Shown here: in pieces, positions 8,488 to 17,529 of the stretch
Layout of the letters: each line of letters starts with the position of its first letter
How positions within the stretch are numbered: the first letter of the stretch is position 1
Origin: Paraburkholderia ferrariae NBRC 106233
Lineage (GTDB): Bacteria; Pseudomonadota; Gammaproteobacteria; Burkholderiales; Burkholderiaceae
Reading direction: 5' to 3'
Assembly: GCF_000685035.1 (NCBI RefSeq)
Contig: NZ_BAYB01000002.1
Coordinates: forward strand, 1-64,000
DNA: 64,000 nt
Position numbers and translations under genes: made by a program
The notes under the pieces: model-generated
The model's database searches: none
Told to the model about the DNA's origin: nothing
What the model saw: only the letters and a program-made list of their open reading frames with translations

Positions 8488-11289
8488 ATGCCTGAAGAAC
8501 TTCGCGTGGAAACCAACCTACATACTGAGCTGGAAGGAAAGACCCTGTTGCTGGTCGATGGTTCTAGCTATCTCTATCGGGCCTACCATGCGATGCCGGA
8601 TCTGCGCGGTCCTGACGGCGAGCCGACGGGTGCGCTATACGGGATCATCAACATGCTGCGCCGTATGCGCAAGGAGGTTACGGCAGAGTATAGCGCGTGC
8701 GTGTTCGATGCAAAGGGCAAGACGTTCCGCGACGACTGGTATCCCGACTATAAGGCGAACCGGCCTTCCATGCCCGAGCCGCTTGCAGCACAAATCGAGC
8801 CTATTCACGTGGCGGTGCGCGCGCTCGGCTGGCCGCTTCTGATGATCGAAGGCGTGGAGGCCGACGACGTGATCGGCACGCTCGCGCGCGAAGCGGAAAA
8901 GCGCGGCATGAAGGTGATCGTCTCCACGGGCGACAAGGACCTCGCGCAGCTCGTGACCGATCGCGTCACGCTCATCAACACGATGACGAACGAAACGCTC
9001 GATCGCGAAGGCGTGATCGCGAAGTTCGGCGTGCCGCCCGAGCGCATCGTCGATTATCTCTCGCTCATCGGCGACACGGTGGACAACGTGCCGGGCGTGA
9101 ACAAGTGCGGCCCGAAGACGGCGGTGAAGTGGCTCACGGAATACGGCACGCTCGACGGCATCGTCGAACATGCGGCCGACATCAAGGGTGCCGTGGGCGG
9201 CTATCTGCGCGATGCGCTCGACTTCCTGCCGATGGCGCGGAAGCTCGTCACGGTGGAGACGGCGTGCACTCTCACGCCGCACATCGAATCGATCGAAGCG
9301 TCGCTCGCCACGCGCGGCGAAGCGCGAGAGGAACTGCGCGACATCTTCGCGCGCCACGGCTTCAAGACCTGGCTGCGCGAAGTGAACGAGGCGTCGCAGC
9401 AGGGCGAAACCGTGCCGGCCGCGACTGCCGGCGACGCTCCCGCGAAAGACGCGGGCGCGCAGCCCGCGCTGATGCTCGACGTGCCGCGGCACTACGAAAC
9501 GATCCAGACGTGGGCGCAATTCGATACGTGGCTCAAGCAGATCGAGGCGGCGCGCATCACGGCCTTCGACACCGAGACCACCGCGCTCGACCCGATGGTG
9601 GCGAGGCTCGTGGGCCTGTCGTTTTCAACGGAGCCGGGCCATGCGGCTTATCTGCCCGTGGGTCATAGCGGTGTGGATGCGCCCGAGCAACTGCCGCTCG
9701 ACGAAGTGCTCGCGCGCCTGAAGCCGTGGCTCGAAAGCGAGCAGCACAAGAAAGTCGGCCAGCACATGAAGTACGACGAGCAGGTGCTCGCCAACTACGG
9801 CATTGCGCTGAACGGCGTGGAGCACGACACGATGCTCGAATCGTACGTGCTCGAATCGCATCGCAGCCACGACATGGACAGCCTCGCGCTGCGCCACCTC
9901 GGCATCAAGACGATCAAGTACGAGGACGTGGCGGGCAAGGGCGCGCAGCAGATCGGCTTCGACGAAGTGCCGCTGGAAAAAGCCGCCGAATATGCGGCGG
10001 AAGACGCCGACGTCACGCTGCAGCTGCATCTTGCGCTGTACCCGCAGATCGAGCCGGAGAAGGGGCTCGACTACGTGTATCGCCAGATCGAAATGCCCAC
10101 CGCGCGCGTGCTGCGCCAGATGGAGCGCAATGGCGTGCTGATCGATACGGAGCGGCTGGAGAAGCAGAGCGCGCAGATTGCCGTGCGGCTCGTCGAACTG
10201 GAGCAGGAGGCGTATGCGCTGGCGGGCGGGGAGTTCAATCTCGGCTCGCCCAAGCAGATCGGCCAGATCTTCTTCGAGAAGCTGCAACTGCCCGTGGTCA
10301 AGAAGACGCCGAGCGGCGCGCCATCGACGGACGAAGAAGTGCTGCAAAAGCTCGCGGAAGACTACCCGCTGCCCAAGCTGCTGCTCGAGCATCGCGGGCT
10401 TGCCAAGCTGAAGTCCACCTATACCGACAAGCTGCCGCGCATGGTCAATGCGCAGACGGGCCGCGTGCACACGAACTACGCGCAGGCGGTGGCGGTAACG
10501 GGGCGGCTTGCCTCGAACGATCCGAATCTGCAGAACATTCCCGTGCGCACGGGCGAAGGGCGTCGCATCCGCGAAGCGTTTATCGCGTCGCCGGGATGCA
10601 AGATCGTCTCGGCCGACTATTCGCAGATCGAGCTGCGCATCATGGCGCACATTTCGGGCGACGCGTCGCTGCTCGCCGCTTTCGCGCGCGGCGACGACAT
10701 TCACCGCGCCACGGCCGCCGAAGTGTTCGGCGTGACGCCGCTCGAAGTGAGCGCCGACCAGCGCCGTATCGCCAAGGTCATCAACTTCGGCCTGATCTAC
10801 GGCATGAGCGCCTTCGGGCTCGCCTCGAATCTCGGCATCACGCGCGACGCGGCGAAGCTCTATATCGACCGCTATTTCGCGCGTTATCCGGGTGTCGCGC
10901 GCTATATGGACGAGACGCGCATGGACGCGAAATCGCGCGGCTATGTCGAGACCGTGTTCGGCCGCCGCCTGTGGCTGCCCGAGATCAACGGCGGCAACGG
11001 CCCGCGCCGCCAGGCCGCCGAGCGCGCGGCCATCAACGCGCCGATGCAGGGCACCGCCGCCGACCTCATCAAGCTGTCGATGATCGCCGTGGAAAAGTGG
11101 CTGGACGAGACCGGCATGCGCACGAAGATGATCATGCAGGTGCACGATGAACTCGTGCTCGAAGTGCCGGACGAGGAACTGGCCGAAGTGCGCAAGCGCC
11201 TGCCGGAACTGATGTGTTCGGTGGCGCAGCTCAAGGTGCCGCTCGTCGCCGAGGTGGGCGTGGGAGCGAACTGGGAAGAAGCGCACTGA
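8488..11289 (+). CDS. polA: DNA polymerase I
   Basis: A 933-residue polymerase for repair and Okazaki fragment processing. Domains in order: 5'-3' exonuclease (residues about 15-300, LLLVDGSSYLYRAYHAMPDL, EGVEADDVIGTLA, STGDKDLAQLV); proofreading 3'-5' exonuclease (about 340-520, with intact FDTETTALDP and YAAEDADVTLQLH); family A polymerase (about 560-933). The polymerase has motif A SADYSQIELRIMAH, the O-helix RRIAKVINFGLIYG and motif C QVHDELVLEV. All catalytic acidic positions appear present. ATG 8488 is chosen; a TTG at 8479 and a GTG at 8506 are alternatives, since no Shine-Dalgarno is visible before 8488. Confidence 0.96.
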   Translation: MPEELRVETNLHTELEGKTLLLVDGSSYLYRAYHAMPDLRGPDGEPTGALYGIINMLRRMRKEVTAEYSACVFDAKGKTFRDDWYPDYKANRPSMPEPLAAQIEPIHVAVRALGWPLLMIEGVEADDVIGTLAREAEKRGMKVIVSTGDKDLAQLVTDRVTLINTMTNETLDREGVIAKFGVPPERIVDYLSLIGDTVDNVPGVNKCGPKTAVKWLTEYGTLDGIVEHAADIKGAVGGYLRDALDFLPMARKLVTVETACTLTPHIESIEASLATRGEAREELRDIFARHGFKTWLREVNEASQQGETVPAATAGDAPAKDAGAQPALMLDVPRHYETIQTWAQFDTWLKQIEAARITAFDTETTALDPMVARLVGLSFSTEPGHAAYLPVGHSGVDAPEQLPLDEVLARLKPWLESEQHKKVGQHMKYDEQVLANYGIALNGVEHDTMLESYVLESHRSHDMDSLALRHLGIKTIKYEDVAGKGAQQIGFDEVPLEKAAEYAAEDADVTLQLHLALYPQIEPEKGLDYVYRQIEMPTARVLRQMERNGVLIDTERLEKQSAQIAVRLVELEQEAYALAGGEFNLGSPKQIGQIFFEKLQLPVVKKTPSGAPSTDEEVLQKLAEDYPLPKLLLEHRGLAKLKSTYTDKLPRMVNAQTGRVHTNYAQAVAVTGRLASNDPNLQNIPVRTGEGRRIREAFIASPGCKIVSADYSQIELRIMAHISGDASLLAAFARGDDIHRATAAEVFGVTPLEVSADQRRIAKVINFGLIYGMSAFGLASNLGITRDAAKLYIDRYFARYPGVARYMDETRMDAKSRGYVETVFGRRLWLPEINGGNGPRRQAAERAAINAPMQGTAADLIKLSMIAVEKWLDETGMRTKMIMQVHDELVLEVPDEELAEVRKRLPELMCSVAQLKVPLVAEVGVGANWEEAH

Positions 11290-11433
11290 AGGTTGCCGTA
11301 ACGATGCCGTAGCCGCGCAGGCCGGGCGGCACAAGCGCGCGGCACGCATGACCGTCATGTCCGGGGCAGGCTTGTTGCGAAGCGCCCCGTCAGCCGACAA
11401 TGGGTGGAGCCAAACGACACGCACGGAGAGTCT

Positions 11434-12777
11434 ATGCATCGCTTTATCGTTGTGGGGGGGGGCGCCGGCGGACTGGAACTGGCCACCCGGCTGGGCGACC
11501 GGTACGGCAAGGCGCGTCGTGGCCGCGAGGCGCGTGCGAGCGTGACGCTCGTCGACCGCTACCCGACGCATATCTGGAAACCGCTCCTGCACGAAGTCGC
11601 GGCAGGCAGCATGGACCCGTTCACGCAGGAACTCGAATATGCCGCGCAGGCGCGCTGGCATGGCTTCGAGTTTCAGCAGGGCGAACTGACCGGCCTCGAC
11701 CGCGCGGCCAAACGGATTCGCCTTGGCGCGGTGCTGGACGAGGACGGCGCCGAACTGATACCGCCGCGCGAGATCGAGTACGACACGCTCGTGCTCGCCA
11801 TCGGCAGCACCACGCATTTCTTCGGAGTGCCAGGCGCCGCGGAGAATTCGATTGCGCTCGATACCGTCGCGCAGGCCGAACGCTTTCGCAAGCGGCTCAT
11901 CGCGGCCTGCATGCGCGCCGAGCATCAGCTGCCCGAGCCCTTGCCCGCAGGCGCGGCGGCGAGCGACGAGCCGCGCGTGCAGATCGCGATCATCGGCGCG
12001 GGGGCAACCGGCGTCGAGCTCTCGGCCGAGCTGCGCAACACCGCGCAGGTGCTCTCGGTGTATGGCCTGCACAAGCTCGATCCGAGCCACGACGTCGGCA
12101 TCGTCCTGATCGAGGCCGGTCCGACCATTCTGCCCGCGCTGCCGGAGCGCGTTTCGTCGGCGACCGCCGATCTGCTGAAGAAACTCGGCGTGCGGATTCT
12201 CACCGGCGAGCGCGTGACCGAGGTCGGGCCGGGCGTCGTGCGCACGGCGAGCGGCAAGGCCGTGCGCGCCGACCTCACGGTCTGGGCCGCGGGCATCACG
12301 GCGCCGCCGGTGCTGGGGAAGCTCGATGGCCTGCCGGTCAACAAGCTCGGCCAGTTGATCGTGCGCCGCACGCTGCAGACCGAAACCGACGACAACATCT
12401 TCGCGTTCGGCGACTGTGCCGCCTGCGAATGGCCGGGCCACGAACGCGGCGTGCCGCCGCGCGCCCAGGCGGCCCACCAGGAGGCGGCCTTCCTGCTGCG
12501 CTCGCTCGGCAACGTGCTCGAACGCCAGCCGCTGCCCGAGTTCACCTATCGCGACTTCGGTTCGCTGGTGTCGCTCGGCCATTTCAGCGCGGTGGGCAAC
12601 CTGATGGGCGGGCTGATCGGCGGGAGCATGCTGATCGAGGGGCTCTTTGCCCGCTTCATGTACATGTCGCTGTACCGTTTGCACATTGCCGCGCTGCACG
12701 GCTACGCGCGCATGGTGCTCGACACCTTCGCGCACTGGCTGCGCCGCACGACGCTGCCGCGCGTGAAGCTGCATTGA
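11434..12777 (+). CDS. ndh: type II NADH:quinone dehydrogenase (NDH-2-like)
   Basis: A 447-residue flavoprotein that should pass electrons from NADH to quinone at the membrane without proton pumping. Two dinucleotide folds are visible: FAD-binding IVVGGGAGGLELATRLG at the N-terminus and NADH-binding IAIIGAGATGVELSAEL in the middle. They are followed by FAFGDCAAC and PPRAQAAHQEA, typical of NDH-2. The C-terminus (MYMSLYRLHIAALHGYARM) is the amphipathic membrane-binding helix. MHRF is the start, with GGAGAG just upstream (11425-11430). Codons 7-10 contain a run of nine G (11454-11462). Confidence 0.9.
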   Translation: MHRFIVVGGGAGGLELATRLGDRYGKARRGREARASVTLVDRYPTHIWKPLLHEVAAGSMDPFTQELEYAAQARWHGFEFQQGELTGLDRAAKRIRLGAVLDEDGAELIPPREIEYDTLVLAIGSTTHFFGVPGAAENSIALDTVAQAERFRKRLIAACMRAEHQLPEPLPAGAAASDEPRVQIAIIGAGATGVELSAELRNTAQVLSVYGLHKLDPSHDVGIVLIEAGPTILPALPERVSSATADLLKKLGVRILTGERVTEVGPGVVRTASGKAVRADLTVWAAGITAPPVLGKLDGLPVNKLGQLIVRRTLQTETDDNIFAFGDCAACEWPGHERGVPPRAQAAHQEAAFLLRSLGNVLERQPLPEFTYRDFGSLVSLGHFSAVGNLMGGLIGGSMLIEGLFARFMYMSLYRLHIAALHGYARMVLDTFAHWLRRTTLPRVKLH

Positions 12778-12875
12778 CCGCGGCGCGCGCCGGCATCGTG
12801 CCGCGCACTTTGCATTGCGTGGCCTTCCATTGAGCCATCGTCGAGCCGGTATTGCCGTTCAACAAGGAGCGTTGC

Positions 12876-13748
12876 ATGCTGAAGCCCGAAGTCGATTCCC
12901 TGGTGCCGCACGTGCCGTTCGACCGGCGCACCTTCCTGAAGGCCGCGCTCGGCAGCGGCTTTGCAGCGGCGGTGCTGCCGGTTTCCGCGCAAACCATCCA
13001 TACCGATGCGACAGGTCTCGAAGCCGGTGAAGTCGGCTTCGAGTCGAACGGCACGCTGATTCCCGCCTATCGCGCGCAGCCGCTCGGCAAGACGCATCTG
13101 CCGGTCATCATCGTCGTGCACGAGATCTTCGGCGTGCACGAACATATCGCCGACGTGTGCCGGCGCTTCGCGAAGCTCGGCTACCTGGCCATTGCGCCCG
13201 ATCTCTTCGTGCGCGAAGGCGACGCCTCGGTGTATCCCACCATCCAGCAGATCGACCGGAACATCACGAGCAAACTGCCCGATGCGCAGGTGATGTCCGA
13301 TCTCGACACGACCGTTGCCTGGGCCGGCGAGCATGGCGGCGATCTGAAGCGTCTGGGGATCAACGGGTTTTGCTGGGGCGGGCGCATCACCTGGCTTTAC
13401 GCCGAGCACAATCCGCACGTGAAGGCCGCCGTGGCGTGGTACGGACGCGTGGCGGGGCCGCATACGCGGACCATGCCGCAGAATCCGATCGATCTGGCGA
13501 GCGATCTGCAGGTGCCGGTGCTCGGGCTATACGGCCGGCAGGATCAGAGCATTCCCCAGGACACGCTCGCGCAGATGAAGAAGGCAATTGCGCAAGGGCC
13601 GCAGGGCGGCCGCGGCTCCGATTTCGTGGTGTACGACGATGCCGGGCACGCGTTCTTTGCCGACTATCGTCCGAGCTACCGCAAGGCCGACGCCGAGGAC
13701 GGCTGGAAGCGCGCCCTCGCGTGGTTCAGGGAGCACGGCGTCGCGTGA
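12876..13748 (+). CDS. dienelactone hydrolase-family protein with Tat signal
   Basis: A 290-residue alpha/beta hydrolase. The N-terminus carries a twin-arginine signal (R17-R18, [23 protein letters not shown]), so it should be exported folded to the periplasm. The dienelactone hydrolase triad is visible as C166 (GFCWGGR), D223 (YGRQDQS) and H258 (DAGHAFF). Classical enzymes open 4-carboxymethylenebut-2-en-4-olide in chloroaromatic degradation, but exported relatives without an aromatic pathway nearby are common and their substrate is unknown. An AAGGAG site (12864-12869) supports the start. Confidence 0.88.
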   Translation: MLKPEVDSLVPHVPFDRRTFLKAALGSGFAAAVLPVSAQTIHTDATGLEAGEVGFESNGTLIPAYRAQPLGKTHLPVIIVVHEIFGVHEHIADVCRRFAKLGYLAIAPDLFVREGDASVYPTIQQIDRNITSKLPDAQVMSDLDTTVAWAGEHGGDLKRLGINGFCWGGRITWLYAEHNPHVKAAVAWYGRVAGPHTRTMPQNPIDLASDLQVPVLGLYGRQDQSIPQDTLAQMKKAIAQGPQGGRGSDFVVYDDAGHAFFADYRPSYRKADAEDGWKRALAWFREHGVA

Positions 13749-13812
13749 CGCCGCGCGCGATCGGGCGCTTGCCTGTGTATCGGCGTGCGCCTTCGTCGGC
13801 GCATGGACCGGT

Positions 13813-14682
13813 TTACGGATTGGCACCCGTCGCAACGGGACGCGACGCGTCGGCACACCACTCGCTCCACGATCCGCCATAGAGCGCGGCGCCGTGCAGT
13901 CCCGCGATCTCCATGGCGAGCGCGTTGTGGCAGGCCGTGACGCCCGAGCCGCATTGCAGCACGACGTGCTCGGGCGTCTTGCCCGCGAGCACGGCCGTGA
14001 ATTCCTCGCGCAGCGCGTGCGCGGGCTTGAAGCGGCCGTCGGCGCCCAGGTTGTCCTTGAAGAAGCGATTCCGCGCCTCCGGAATGTGGCCGCCCACCGG
14101 ATCGATCGTTTCGTTCTCGCCGCGGTAGCGGTCCGCTGCGCGCGCGTCTACCACGAGCTGTTCGTGTGTCGCGAGGTTGCGCACGACCGCCTGCACATCC
14201 ACCGTCACCTGGAGCGGCGCGCCTGCCTTGAAATTGCCCGGCGCGGGGTGGGGCGCCTCCTTCGAGAGCGGATAGGCCGCCGCTTCCCATGCCTGCAGGC
14301 CGCCGTCGAGCACCGCTACGGAATCGTGGCCGAGCCAGCGCAGCAGCCACCAGAGCCGCGCGGCGTAACTGCCGCCCTGCGCGTCGTAGGCCACGACCTG
14401 CTGCCCCGCGTTGAGCCCGCGGGCCGCGAGCGCGGCGACGAGCGTCGCGCGTTCGGGCAGCGGGTGGCGGCCGTTCTTGCCGGTCTTCGCGCCGGAGAGG
14501 TCGCGGTCGAGATGAAGATATTGCGCGCCGGGAATGTGGCCGTTCGCGTAGGCCGCTTCGCCGATGGCCGGATCGACGAGATCGAAGCGGCAATCGAAGA
14601 CGAGCACGCTGCCCGGCGCCGCCGTGAGTCGCTCGTGCAGATTGGCGGCCGAAATGAGCGTGGTGTAGTGGGTGTGCGGCAT
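13813..14682 (-). CDS. sseA: 3-mercaptopyruvate sulfurtransferase-type rhodanese
   Basis: A 289-residue tandem rhodanese protein. It transfers sulfane sulfur from 3-mercaptopyruvate or thiosulfate to cyanide or thiols. The N-terminal domain lacks the catalytic Cys, and the C-terminal domain has C244 in CGSGVTA. That loop is the form of mercaptopyruvate enzymes rather than the CRKGVTA of thiosulfate enzymes. NRFFKDNL and DGGLQAWEAA are typical of SseA. The start MPHTHYTTL has a GAGGAG site upstream. It is a lone minus-strand gene downstream of the Rieske gene, separated by a terminator. Confidence 0.9.
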   Translation of the reverse strand: MPHTHYTTLISAANLHERLTAAPGSVLVFDCRFDLVDPAIGEAAYANGHIPGAQYLHLDRDLSGAKTGKNGRHPLPERATLVAALAARGLNAGQQVVAYDAQGGSYAARLWWLLRWLGHDSVAVLDGGLQAWEAAAYPLSKEAPHPAPGNFKAGAPLQVTVDVQAVVRNLATHEQLVVDARAADRYRGENETIDPVGGHIPEARNRFFKDNLGADGRFKPAHALREEFTAVLAGKTPEHVVLQCGSGVTACHNALAMEIAGLHGAALYGGSWSEWCADASRPVATGANP

Positions 14683-14735
14683 GGACGGCTCCTCAAGGAT
14701 GCGCGGCCGGCTGGGCCGGCCCGATGCCGTCAGTC

Positions 14736-14766
14736 TAAACAAAAAGACGGGCCGAAGCCCGTCTTT
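14736..14766 (-). terminator. rho-independent terminator of the Rieske oxygenase gene
   Basis: Arms AAAGACGGGC (14743-14752) and GCCCGTCTTT (14757-14766) form a 10-bp stem with a 4-nt loop. Read on the minus strand, the stem is followed by a T-rich tract (TTTTTGTTT). It lies 54-84 bp past the minus-strand Rieske gene stop at 14820 and before sseA. Confidence 0.85.
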
Positions 14767-14819
14767 CCTTTATGCCGAAGCGTCCCGAGGCTGGCCGAAG
14801 CGCTTGCCGCCGGCGTGCC

Positions 14820-15926
14820 TCAGATCGTGCCGAGTTCGCGGCGCAGGAACTCGTGAAAGTGCTGCATGCCGTCTTCCATCGGGCTCTGATACGGGCCGAC
14901 CTCCGAAACGCCGCGCTCGAACAGCGCGCGGCGGCCGGCGTCCATGCGCTCCGCGATCTCGTCGTCTTCCACCGCGGTTTCCATATAGGCAGCGCGCTCG
15001 GCCTCGACGAACTCGCGCTCGAAGAGCGTGATTTCCTCGGGGTAGTAGAACTCGACCACATTGGTCGTCTTCTGCGTGCCTTGCGGAATCAGCCACGAGA
15101 CAACCAGCACGTGCGGATACCACTCGATCATGAGATTCGGGTAGTACACCATCCAGATCGCGCCGAACTCGGGCGGCACGCCGTTGCGGAAGCGCAGGAT
15201 CTCGTCGTGCCACTTGCGGTACGTCGGGCTGCCCGGCTTGCCGAGGTGGTTGTGCACGCCCACGGTCTGCACGCTGTACCACTCGCCGAACTCCCACTTC
15301 AGGTCGTCGCACGACACGAAGTTGCCGAGGCCCGGGTGGAACGGCACGACGTGGTAGTCCTCCAGATAGACCTCGATGAAGGTCTTCCAGTTGTAGTTGC
15401 ACTCGTGGATCTCGACGTGATCGAACATGTAGTCCGTGAAGTCGAGGTGCTTCGCCGGGCCGAGGCGAGCGAGGTCGCGCGCGATGTCGCGCCCCGAGGA
15501 CTCGAAGAGCAGGCCGTTCCACTGCTGCAGCGGAGTCCGGTTCAGGTTCAGGCAGGGTTTGTCCGCGAAATGCGGTGCCCCGAGCAGCTCGCCCTTGAGG
15601 TCGTAGGTCCAGCGATGCAGCGGACATACGATGTTGTCGGCCGTGCCGCGACCGTTTAGCATGATGGCCTGGCGGTGGCGGCAGACGTTCGAGAGTAGCT
15701 CGATCTGGTCCTGCTTGTTGCGCACCAGCACACGGCCTTCTTTCTCGCCGGGCAGTGCAAAATAATTCCCCGCCTCGGGCACCATCAGCTCGTGCCCGAT
15801 GTAACGGGGACCTTTCTGGAAAAGCGTTTCGATTTCGCGCTGGAGAAGCGCATCGTCAAAATAAGCGGCGACTGGCAGCTGGCTGTGAATGGACTTCAGC
15901 TGCAATGCATTGCTCAGATTGGACAT
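14820..15926 (-). CDS. Rieske non-heme iron oxygenase, alpha subunit type
   Basis: A 368-residue ring-hydroxylating oxygenase. The N-terminal Rieske [2Fe-2S] domain has C82-x-H84 and C101-x2-H104 (CRH and CPLH). The C-terminal catalytic domain has NWKTFIEVYLEDYHVVPFHPGL, giving the His ligands of the mononuclear iron. No reductase, ferredoxin or beta subunit is encoded nearby, so the electron partner is elsewhere. The substrate is not inferable; relatives act on aromatics, quaternary amines or choline-like compounds. MSNLSNALQL is preferred over an upstream in-frame ATG at 15971 because of the GGGAGTGGGA site just before it. A terminator follows the gene. Confidence 0.88.
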   Translation of the reverse strand: MSNLSNALQLKSIHSQLPVAAYFDDALLQREIETLFQKGPRYIGHELMVPEAGNYFALPGEKEGRVLVRNKQDQIELLSNVCRHRQAIMLNGRGTADNIVCPLHRWTYDLKGELLGAPHFADKPCLNLNRTPLQQWNGLLFESSGRDIARDLARLGPAKHLDFTDYMFDHVEIHECNYNWKTFIEVYLEDYHVVPFHPGLGNFVSCDDLKWEFGEWYSVQTVGVHNHLGKPGSPTYRKWHDEILRFRNGVPPEFGAIWMVYYPNLMIEWYPHVLVVSWLIPQGTQKTTNVVEFYYPEEITLFEREFVEAERAAYMETAVEDDEIAERMDAGRRALFERGVSEVGPYQSPMEDGMQHFHEFLRRELGTI

Positions 15927-16202
15927 TCCCACTCCCGATGAAGACGTGAAAGCAGTGAACAACCCAACCATCGAAGATTCGATTTAGGGAGCCGGCGATT
16001 ATACCCGAACGCACCCCCCAAGGGGTAGCTAAGTCACTGATTTTTGCCAAAATTGCCGCGGGGCAACGCCTATGACGTGCCGGTAAGGCGAATTTCGGTC
16101 AGCATCGCAGTTGTGGCGTCCAGGGCATGCCCGCCGGCGAGCGGATCGGATAAGTCGCTTTTGCCGTAGAATGTCCGCCTTGTTTCAATTCTGCGACGAC
16201 TC
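15927..16202. other. intergenic region between Rieske gene and xseB
   Basis: About 276 bp between divergent genes, presumably holding both promoters. No confident -35/-10 pair, operator or RNA was recognised. The stretch near 16010-16070 is AT-richer than its surroundings. Confidence 0.4.
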
Positions 16203-16553
16203 ATGGCGAAATCCGCAACGAAAGACCGCACTGCGGACCGCACTGCGGCGGCCGACGAAGCCGAAAACCGCAATGATCGCCATGGTAGTGGCGACGGCGG
16301 TGACGGATTACCGCAGCCCGAGAGCTACGAGGCTGCGCTGGCGGAGCTCGATACGCTCGTGGCGCGCATGGAAAGCGGCAGCCTGAGCCTCGAGGAGTCG
16401 CTGGCCGCCTACCGGCGCGGCGCCGTGCTGGTGAAGTTCTGCCAGCAGCAGCTGGAAAAGGTTGAACAACAGGTGCGCGTGCTCGACGGCGAAACGCTCA
16501 GGCCCGTGCCCCTCAATACGACATCCGCGACCGGCGGAGACGACGATCTATGA
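16203..16553 (+). CDS. xseB: exodeoxyribonuclease VII small subunit
   Basis: A 116-residue protein. Residues about 41-100 are the XseB helical hairpin (SYEAALAELDTLVARMESGSLSLEESLAAYRRG, then LVKFCQQQLEKVEQQVRVL). It binds the XseA large subunit to make the single-strand nuclease. The first 40 residues are a hydrophilic Ala/Asp/Gly/Arg-rich extension typical of Burkholderiales copies. Its TGA overlaps the ispA ATG (ATGA), the usual xseB-ispA coupling. Confidence 0.93.
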   Translation: MAKSATKDRTADRTAAADEAENRNDRHGSGDGGDGLPQPESYEAALAELDTLVARMESGSLSLEESLAAYRRGAVLVKFCQQQLEKVEQQVRVLDGETLRPVPLNTTSATGGDDDL

Positions 16554-17443
16554 CTTTTGAACAATGGACCCGGCTGGTGCTGGACCGGGTCGAGAGCGCG
16601 CTCGAACACTATTTGCCGGCAGCCGACGTGCTGCCCGCGGGCCTGCATGACGCCATGCGTTACGCGGTCCTGGGCGGCGGCAAGCGCGTGCGCCCGCTTC
16701 TGTGCCATGCTGCGGGTGAGCTGACGGGTGCGACCCCCGAGGCGCTCGACGCAGCGGCCTGCGCGCTGGAGATGATTCATGTCTACTCGCTCGTGCACGA
16801 CGACATGCCGTGCATGGACGACGACGACATGCGCCGCGGCAAGCCGACCGTCCACGTGAAGTACGACGAGCCCACCGCGCTCCTCGTGGGCGACGCGCTG
16901 CAGTCGCAGGCTTTCATTACGCTGACGTCGGACGTGCCGGGTCTGCGCGACGCGGCGCCGCGGCAGGCCGCGCTCGTGCGCGAGCTGGCGCTGGCGAGCG
17001 GCTCGATCGGCATGGCCGGCGGCCAGGCCATCGACCTCGCGAGCGTGGGCCGTTCGCTCACGCGCGAAGAACTGGAAACGATGCACCGCCTGAAGACCGG
17101 CGCGCTGCTGCGCGCATCGGTGCGCATGGGGGCGCTCGCGGGCGAAACGCCCGCCGCCGACACGCTGCGCGCGCTCGATGCGTACGCGGCGGCTGTGGGC
17201 CTCGCCTTCCAGGTGGTGGACGACATTCTCGACGTCACCGCCGACACGGCGACGCTCGGCAAGACCGCTGGCAAAGACGCGAAGGACGGCAAGCCGACCT
17301 ACGTGTCGATCATCGGTCTGGACGCATCGCGAGCACTCGCGCAGCAGTTGCGCGGCGACGCGCATGCGGCGCTTGAACCGTTCGGCGCGCGCGCGCAGCG
17401 CCTTGCCGAACTCGCCGACCTGGTGGTGAACCGGGTCAGCTGA
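16550..17443 (+). CDS. ispA: farnesyl/geranyl diphosphate synthase
   Basis: A 297-residue trans-prenyltransferase that condenses isopentenyl diphosphate with DMAPP and GPP to form farnesyl diphosphate. Both aspartate-rich motifs are present: VHDDMPCMDDDDMRRGKPTVH (first, DDx2-4D) and FQVVDDILD (second). The KTAGKDAKDGKPTYVSIIGL tail element of bacterial FPP synthases is also visible. It is the middle gene of xseB-ispA-dxs, supplying isoprenoid precursors for quinones and undecaprenyl phosphate. Confidence 0.95.
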   Translation: MTFEQWTRLVLDRVESALEHYLPAADVLPAGLHDAMRYAVLGGGKRVRPLLCHAAGELTGATPEALDAAACALEMIHVYSLVHDDMPCMDDDDMRRGKPTVHVKYDEPTALLVGDALQSQAFITLTSDVPGLRDAAPRQAALVRELALASGSIGMAGGQAIDLASVGRSLTREELETMHRLKTGALLRASVRMGALAGETPAADTLRALDAYAAAVGLAFQVVDDILDVTADTATLGKTAGKDAKDGKPTYVSIIGLDASRALAQQLRGDAHAALEPFGARAQRLAELADLVVNRVS

Positions 17444-17529
17444 CCGCGCCAACCCGCCCGCGCGCATGAAAGGGGACGTAATGTGCGCCAGAAGTGCGGG
17501 AGCGCCCGATTTCCTGGACTGGAACGACG

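Noticed and set aside
9625-12774. Very long minus-strand ORF (1049 codons) opposite polA and ndh
   Set aside because: His/Arg/Ala-rich shadow frame caused by high GC; the plus-strand genes carry clear family motifs.
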